Assembly (NCBI RefSeq): GCF_014203955.1
Contig: NZ_JACHKA010000001.1
Location: forward strand, 1,488,001-1,552,000
Length of the DNA stretch: 64,000 nucleotides
Source: Sphingobium lignivorans
Lineage (GTDB): Bacteria; Pseudomonadota; Alphaproteobacteria; Sphingomonadales; Sphingomonadaceae
Direction: 5' to 3'
Shown here piece by piece: positions 58,312 through 64,000 of the stretch. How positions within the stretch are numbered: position 1 is the first letter of the stretch; every line of letters starts with the position of its first letter. The notes under the pieces are model-generated. The model saw only the letters and a list, made by a program, of their open reading frames with translations, was not told the origin of the DNA and ran no database searches. The translations under genes were made by a program, and so were the position numbers.

Positions 58312-61126
58312 ATGTACAGATTATTGATCTGCGCGTCGGCAAGCGCGCTCATGGCGACAATCCCGTTTCAGACGGCGGGCGCACAGGGCATCAATGCCGA
58401 AGACGGTGCCAGCGACGCAATCGTCATCACCGGCTCGCGTATCGCGCGCGACGGCTATAATGCGCCGACCCCGCTGACGGTGCTCAACGAGGCGGACGTT
58501 CAGGTCGCGGCGCCGGCCAACGTCGCCGACTTCGTCAACCAGATTCCCTCGCTGGTCGGCAGTGCCACGCCTGCCAACTCGAACCTCTCCATCAGCGCCG
58601 GCACGGCAGGCGTGAACGCGCTCAACCTGCGCGCGCTCGGTTCCAGTCGGACGCTCGTGCTGCTGGACGGCCAGCGCTCGGTCGGCGCCACGCTGGGCGG
58701 TATCGTCGATGTCAACAACATCCCCCAGGGCCTCGTGAAGAGCGTCGAAGTCGTCACTGGCGGTGCATCGGCGGCCTACGGGTCGGACGCTGTCTCCGGC
58801 GTGGTCAACTTCATCCTCGACAAGGAGTTCACGGGGATCAAGGGCGCCATCGAAGGCGGCGAAACCACCTATGGTGACGGGCAGAATTATCGCATCTCGC
58901 TTTCCGGTGGCATGAGCTTTGCCGGTGGCCGGGGGCACCTGCTGCTGAACGGCGAATATGCCAAGAAGGAAGGCATTCACGGCGTCCCGCGCGACTGGAA
59001 CCAGCAGGGCTGGTACATGATCAACAACCCCGCTTATGCTGCCGGCAATGGCGCGCCTGAGCGGCTGATCGTCCGCAATGCCGGTCTCAGCAATGCCTAT
59101 CCGGGCGGCATGATCACCAACACGGCGCTGCGCGGCACGACCTTCGGGGTCAACGGCGCGCTCGGCCAGTTTGCTTATGGCGAGACGCGCGATCCCTGGA
59201 TGATCGGCGGTGACTGGCAGGCCGTGCAGGTCAACAGCAACCAGTCGCTCGACCCGGAAGAAGAGCGCAAGGGCCTGTTCGGGCCGGTTGAGCTATGAGG
59301 TGACCGACAATATCGAGCTGTTCGGACAGGTTTCCTGGAACCAGACGAAGAATCTCGGCTGGCTCGGCGTTCAGATGAACCAGGGCAATGTCACCATCCA
59401 GCGGGACAATGCCTTCATTCCGGAGGAACTGCGCGAGCGGATGGTCGCCGAGGGGATTCAGTCCTTCGCACTCGGCACGACCAATGCGGACCTGCCCATC
59501 CGCAAGAATGACGGCGTGCGCGAAACCGAGCGTTATGTCGTCGGCGCGAATGGTCATTTCGAACTGCTCGGCACGACCATGCGCTGGGACGCTTATTATC
59601 AGAAAGGCATCACCCGCACGCGCGAGATGGCGCGTGATATCACCAACAATGCCCGCCTCGCAGCGGCGACCGACGCTGTCTTCCATCCCGACACCGGCGA
59701 GATCGTCTGCCGTTCCAGCATCGCCAATCCGGGCAATGGCTGCGTTCCGCTCAACCGCCTCGGCATCGGCGTGGCCGATCCGGCGGCGCTCGACTATGTT
59801 CTGGGCAATCCCTTCCGTCGCCAGAAGTTCGAGCAGGATGTCTTCGCGGCAAACCTCTCGTTCAATGCATTCGACCTTCCCGCCGGCGCGGTGGCCATCG
59901 CGGTGGGCGCCGAGCATCGCAAGGAAAAGGTCAGCGGCGAAGTCGATCCGGACTTCCAGAGCGGCTGGTTCGTGGGCAATTTCCGGGCGACGAACGGCCA
60001 GTATGACGTGACGGAGGCCTATGTCGAACTGCTGGTGCCGATCGTCGAAGGTCTTGAATTCAATGGTGCCGTTCGCGGCACGGATTACAGCACGTCGGGT
60101 TATGTGACGACCTGGAAGGCTGGCCTCACCTATGAGCCGATCCCGGACATCCGCCTGCGCGCCACGCGCTCGCGCGATATCCGCGCGCCCAATCTCGGTG
60201 AATTGTTCACGGCCGGCTCGACGCGCACGAACGTGCTGATCGATCCGTTCAACGGCAACACCACCGTGCAGTTCAGCGGCACGACGCAGGGCAATCTCGG
60301 CCTGGATCCGGAAAAGGCGGACCAGTGGGGCATCGGTGCGGTGTTCGAGCCGACATTCCTGCGCGGCTTTGCGATGTCCGTCGATTTCTATGACATCAAG
60401 CTCAATGGCGGGATCAGCTCGGCGACGGCGCAGACGATCGTCGATCGCTGCTTTGAAGGCGTGCAGCAATATTGCGCGGCGATCGTGCGGGGCCCCAACG
60501 CTTTCGGCACCAATCTCCAGGTGTTCGAGAGCCCCTTCAACTTCGCGACGCAGCATGCCCAGGGCCTCGACTTCGAGGCATCCTACCGCACGCCCCTCGA
60601 TCGCCTGGCGAGCTCGCTCGGCGGTGATCTGCTGGTGCGCGCGATGGCCACCCGCTACATCAAGAACTATGTCGACGATGGCTTGACCACGCCGACGGAC
60701 AGTGTCGGCGAGAATGCCGGCAGCGGTCCGCCCAAGTGGCTCTATCGTGTGCAGGCGACTTATACGAACGACCCGGTCTCCATCACGCTCATCGGGCGTG
60801 GCGTCAGCGCGGGCGTGTATGACAACAGCTTCATCACATGCACGAGCGGCTGTCCGGCCTCGACTGCCGACAACCGCACCATCAACAGCAACCGGATCGA
60901 TGGCGCGTTCTATGTTGATGCGAACATCACGTACGACTTCAGCGTGCTTGGCGAGGAATCCCAGCTGTTCTTCAATGTAAGGAACCTCTTCAACAAGGAT
61001 CCTGCGATCGTGGCCGGTGGCGGGCAGGGGGCTGCGGGCAGTGCCTATGCCACGCCGTCGACCAACCAGTCGCTCTATGATCTGCTGGGCCGCACCTTCC
61101 GCGTGGGGCTGCGCTTCAAGTTCTGA
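58312..61126 (+). pseudogene. TonB-dependent receptor interrupted by a 1-nt frameshift
   Basis: ATG 58312 with AGGGGAAG upstream begins a receptor with signal peptide (to TAGAQ) and an intact plug domain (SDAIVITGSRIARDGYNAPTPL, VLLDGQRSVG, VEVVTGGASAAYGSDAVSGVVNFIL). The frame breaks at 59281-59283: GGG gives ...GLFGPVEL-stop at 59298, whereas one G fewer would read ...GLFGRLSYEVTDN and continue in the overlapping frame to a normal barrel end (TFRVGLRFKF) at 61126. Repaired length is about 937 residues. It is either a recent pseudogene or a sequencing error. The context suggests a receptor for N-acyl amino acids or peptides feeding the adjacent deacylases. Confidence 0.85.
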
Positions 61127-61134
61127 ATCGACGA

Positions 61135-61163
61135 CGGCGGAGCGGCTTCGTGTCGCTCCGCCG
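61135..61163. terminator. strong hairpin between TonB receptor and deacylase (2)
   Basis: CGGCGGAGCG-N9-CGCTCCGCCG, a perfect 10-bp stem nine bases after the receptor stop, with no T-tract. It could be a terminator, an mRNA stability element or an attenuator between the two genes. Confidence 0.45.
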
Positions 61164-61186
61164 CATCCAAAGTCGGGAGTGGTGGT

Positions 61187-62788
61187 ATGAAGAAGGCATC
61201 GGGATTGATGCGCCGGACGGTCAGGGTCGCCGCTATGGCGGCGCTGTTCGCGGGCACGAGCGCGTTTGCGCAGGATTATGACGTCCTCATTCGGGGCGGG
61301 ACCGTTTACGACGGGACCGGCAGCGAAGGGCAGAAAGTCGATGTCGCGATCAGGGGCGAGCGCATTGTCGAGGTTGGGCGCATCGCGGCCACGGCGACCG
61401 CCGGCACTGTGGTGGATGCGACCGGCAAGATCGTCTCGCCCGGCTTCATCGACCCGCATTCTCATGCCGGGGAAGGCCTTGTCGATCCGGAGGTCGCCGG
61501 CGCTGCGGCGATCCTCTATCAGGGCATCACGACGCTGGCGATCAATCCTGATGGCGGCGGACCGGGGGACATTGCGCCCCAGCTCGCGACGATCGAGGGG
61601 CATGGGACCGGCATCAATGTCGTTCCCCTGATCGGCCATAACGGCGTGCGGCGCGATGTCATGGGTGTCGCGAACCGCAAGGCCAGCTCAAAAGAGCTGG
61701 CGGCGATGGAAGCGCTGGTGAAGAAGGGCATGGAGGATGGCGCTTACGGCTTCTCTTCCGGCCCCTTCTATGTGCCGGGCAAATATTCGGACACGGCCGA
61801 GCTGGTCCAGCTGGCCCGCGTTGCCGCTCAATATCCCCATTCGTTCCACATCAGCCACATTCGCGATGAATCCAATTACGATGTCGGCGTGCTGGACGCG
61901 ATCGGCGAAGTGATCGAAGTCTCGCGCCAGGCCCGGATTCCCGGGGTGGTCACGCACATGAAGGTGCTCGGCCCGCAATTGTGGGGCAAGTCCAGGGAGG
62001 CCGTGGCGCTGATCGAGAGCGCCCGGACGGAAGGCCTGAGCATCTGGGCCGATCAATATCCCTATGCGGCCTCCGGCTCCGGATTGCAGCCCGCCCTGCT
62101 GCCCGGATGGGCGCAGGAAGGCGGGCCCGAAGCGATCGCCAAGCGGTTGCAGGACCCCAAGCAGCGCGCGGTCATCCGCGAGGCGATGGTCGAGAATCTT
62201 GCCCGCCGCGGCGGGGCGAACGCGATCATGATCCGCAATTTCCCGCCCGATCCCTCGCTTCAGGGCCAGCGTCTCGACGAGATCGCCGCCGCGCGCGGCA
62301 TGCATCCTCTCGATGTCGCCATCGACATGCTCATCCAGGGCGGTTCGAGCATCGTCTCGTTCAATATGAGCGAGGATGATATTGAATATATCATGCGGCA
62401 GCCCTGGACGATGACGTCGACGGACGGCGGCCTGCAGGCTTTTGGCGTGGGTGGCACGCATCCGCGCAGCTATGGCGCCTTCCCGCGCAAAATCCGCAAT
62501 TATGTCCTGGACAAGCCTGTCATTCCGATGGCGCAAGCCATTCATTCCTCGACCGGGCTGACCGCACAGGTGCTCCATATCGAGGACCGGGGCGTCCTCC
62601 GGGCGGGCGCCTATGCCGATGTGATCGTGTTCGATCCCAAGGCGATCCGTGACACCGCGACTTATGACAAGCCGCACGCCTTCTCCGAAGGATTGAGCTT
62701 CATCCTGGTGAACGGCAAGCCTGCGCTGGTCGACGGCAAGGTCACGGATGAGCGACATGGCAAGGTGCTTCGTCGCGCGAAGGACTGA
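61187..62788 (+). CDS. exported N-acyl-D-amino-acid deacylase family amidohydrolase (2)
   Basis: 533 residues, signal peptide ending at AFAQ (residue 29). Same family as the deacylase at 55425: His91/His93 (FIDPHSHAG), FHISHIRDESNY, VVTHMKVLGP, WADQYPYAASGSG and Asp in MTSTDGG. The Cys position of classical D-aminoacylase is Asp122 (INPDGGG). GGGAG lies eight bases before the ATG. It differs enough from deacylase 1 to suggest another acyl or amino-acid preference. Periplasmic location is inferred from the signal peptide. Confidence 0.87.
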   Translation: MKKASGLMRRTVRVAAMAALFAGTSAFAQDYDVLIRGGTVYDGTGSEGQKVDVAIRGERIVEVGRIAATATAGTVVDATGKIVSPGFIDPHSHAGEGLVDPEVAGAAAILYQGITTLAINPDGGGPGDIAPQLATIEGHGTGINVVPLIGHNGVRRDVMGVANRKASSKELAAMEALVKKGMEDGAYGFSSGPFYVPGKYSDTAELVQLARVAAQYPHSFHISHIRDESNYDVGVLDAIGEVIEVSRQARIPGVVTHMKVLGPQLWGKSREAVALIESARTEGLSIWADQYPYAASGSGLQPALLPGWAQEGGPEAIAKRLQDPKQRAVIREAMVENLARRGGANAIMIRNFPPDPSLQGQRLDEIAAARGMHPLDVAIDMLIQGGSSIVSFNMSEDDIEYIMRQPWTMTSTDGGLQAFGVGGTHPRSYGAFPRKIRNYVLDKPVIPMAQAIHSSTGLTAQVLHIEDRGVLRAGAYADVIVFDPKAIRDTATYDKPHAFSEGLSFILVNGKPALVDGKVTDERHGKVLRRAKD

Positions 62789-62793
62789 CGAGA

Positions 62794-62839
62794 TCGGCTC
62801 CGTTCCGTTTCCACGCTCTCTCCCGGGGAGCGGAGCCGA
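62794..62839 (+). terminator. inverted repeat after deacylase (2)
   Basis: TCGGCTCCG pairs with CGGAGCCGA (9 bp) across a 28-nt loop that can itself fold (CTCCC/GGGGAG). No T-run. It may end the transcript, but the evidence is weak. Confidence 0.35.
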
Positions 62840-62968
62840 ACCTGAAATGGGGCGCTAAGCCCCGCATGATCTTGCCTCCGGTCCGGCCTGATCGTCTGCG
62901 ACGACAGGCGTTGCTGCGCCACGCGGGCGCAAGGTCATCGGCGAGGCAATGAACGGAAAGGACGAAGG

Positions 62969-64000
62969 ATGATGACCAAACAGCGCTGGCTGACCGGCCT
63001 TGCTTCTGTGCTCGCGCTCGCGATGGGCAGTGCCGCGCCCGCACAGACCGACTCATCGCTGCATGATGTCGTTATCCTCGGCGGTACGGTGGTCGATGGC
63101 ACGGGCGCTCCCGGCTACCGCGCTGATGTCGCGATCAAGGGGGATCGCATCGTGGCCATTTCCCGCGATGGTCTCGCGCCGGAGAGCGGCCGCTATGCCC
63201 TGAATGCCGAAGGGCTGGTGGTCGCACCGGGCTTCATCGACAATCACGCGCACATCTCGACCAATATCGATCAGTATCCGCTGGCCGAGAACTTCCTGCG
63301 GCAGGGCATCACCAGCATCGTTGCCAGCCTTCACAGCGGCGCGCAGCCCTATCCACTCAAGGCCTATGCTGAATCGCTTCGCGTCGCGCCCAACGTCGCA
63401 TTCTTCACCGGCCATTCCTATGCCCGCATGCAGGTTCTCGGCATGGAGAACCGCGCGCCAAACGCGGACGAGCTGCGGCGGATGCAGACGATCATTGCCG
63501 ATGGGATGAAGGATGGTGCGCTCGGCCTGTCGACCGGCCTGATCTATGTGCCAGCCAATTACGCCCGGACAGAGGAAGTGATCGCCCTTGCCAGGGTGGC
63601 TGCCTGCCATGGCGGCATCTACGTCTCCCACATACGCGATGAGGGGAACGGGGTTCTCGATTCGATAAAGGAAGCCATCCGCATCGCGCGCGAGGCTGGG
63701 CTGCCCGGCCAGATCAATCACCACAAGGTGATGGGGGCGGGGCAATGGGGCTGGAGCCGCCAGACCATCGCGCTGATCGACGAGGCGCGCGCAAGCGGGC
63801 TCGACATCACGCACGACGTCTATCCCTATGCGGCGTCCGCTTCCTATTCCACCGTGATGTTTCCGAGCTGGGCACTGGCCGGTGGCCCGGACGCGTTCCG
63901 CAAGCGTGTCGAGGACAAGGGCACGCGCGCGCGTCTCGAACAGGAGATGATGCGCATCCTGATGGTCCAGCGCACCGGCGCGGATCTCAAGCGGCTGCAG
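62969..64000 (+). CDS. exported N-acyl-D-amino-acid deacylase family amidohydrolase (3), partial
   Basis: The first 344 codons; the gene runs off the right edge. A signal peptide ends at APAQ (about residue 26). The barrel motifs are His93/His95 (FIDNHAHIS), GLSTGLIYVPANY, VSHIRDEGNG, INHHKVMGAGQWG and THDVYPYAASAS. In place of GNCG it has LHSG with His122, so its second metal site differs from the two paralogues. GACGAAGG precedes ATGATG; either codon may start the protein (62969 or 62972). Third exported amidohydrolase of the cluster. Confidence 0.87.
   Translation, partial: MMTKQRWLTGLASVLALAMGSAAPAQTDSSLHDVVILGGTVVDGTGAPGYRADVAIKGDRIVAISRDGLAPESGRYALNAEGLVVAPGFIDNHAHISTNIDQYPLAENFLRQGITSIVASLHSGAQPYPLKAYAESLRVAPNVAFFTGHSYARMQVLGMENRAPNADELRRMQTIIADGMKDGALGLSTGLIYVPANYARTEEVIALARVAACHGGIYVSHIRDEGNGVLDSIKEAIRIAREAGLPGQINHHKVMGAGQWGWSRQTIALIDEARASGLDITHDVYPYAASASYSTVMFPSWALAGGPDAFRKRVEDKGTRARLEQEMMRILMVQRTGADLKRLQ

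Noticed and set aside
59210..59300. Programmed ribosomal frameshift in the TonB receptor
   Set aside because: No slippery heptamer or downstream structure typical of programmed shifting was seen, and TonB receptors are not known to use it; a 1-nt indel is simpler.

Overview
The window is high-GC, gene-dense DNA with features typical of an alphaproteobacterium, most likely a sphingomonad (Sphingomonadaceae). Pointers are a fused MrpAB group-2 antiporter operon, a CHASE8/YfiR/TonB-receptor signalling operon, an HWE-type histidine kinase, a SapC-family protein, RoxA, and clusters of TonB receptors with periplasmic amidohydrolases. The genus is an inference; there is no rRNA or tRNA gene here to settle it.

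Layout. 1-0.74 kb: N-terminal part of an S9 peptidase (minus strand). 0.9-6.5 kb: six-gene Mrp Na+/H+ antiporter operon mrpAB-C-D-E-F-G (minus), each gene overlapping the next. 6.8-8.3 kb: divergent TetR regulator and short-chain dehydrogenase. 8.3-9.3 kb: PAS-HWE sensor kinase. 9.5-17.2 kb (minus): an 81-aa DHp-like protein, then a tightly coupled operon of GGDEF-EAL protein, TonB-dependent receptor, YfiR-like protein, CHASE8 hybrid kinase and response regulator. 17.4-19.6 kb (plus): a CheY-like receiver and a PAS histidine kinase. 19.99-39.79 kb: one 6601-residue two-partner-secretion adhesin with about 39 YDG repeats, recent internal duplications and a 24-bp minisatellite. 40.0-43.7 kb: its TpsB transporter, a SapC protein and an OmpR-type regulator. 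43.9-47.6 kb: roxA, rluE and an ABC-F ATPase. 47.8-50.5 kb: an operon resembling Pseudomonas aeruginosa PA4063-PA4066 (small secreted protein, ABC ATPase, His-rich FtsX-like permease, DUF3299 protein) behind a perfect palindrome. 50.8-64 kb: D-glutamate / N-acyl-D-amino-acid utilisation genes: a DAACS symporter, a LysR regulator, dgcN-dgcA, three different exported amidohydrolases, a second DAACS symporter and a frameshifted TonB receptor; the last amidohydrolase runs off the window.

How the genes may work together (inference). The 9.5-43.7 kb block looks like one surface-attachment island: a YfiR/TonB-receptor-gated phosphorelay and a c-di-GMP enzyme (probably phosphodiesterase only) lie beside a second kinase and receiver and a giant adhesin with its own pore. 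AT-rich promoter regions of the adhesin, the transporter and the DHp/GGDEF side share TGTAAC motifs. The 50.8-64 kb block makes a plausible route: exported deacylases release D-amino acids, a symporter imports them, DgcN acetylates D-Glu and DgcA epimerises it to the L form.
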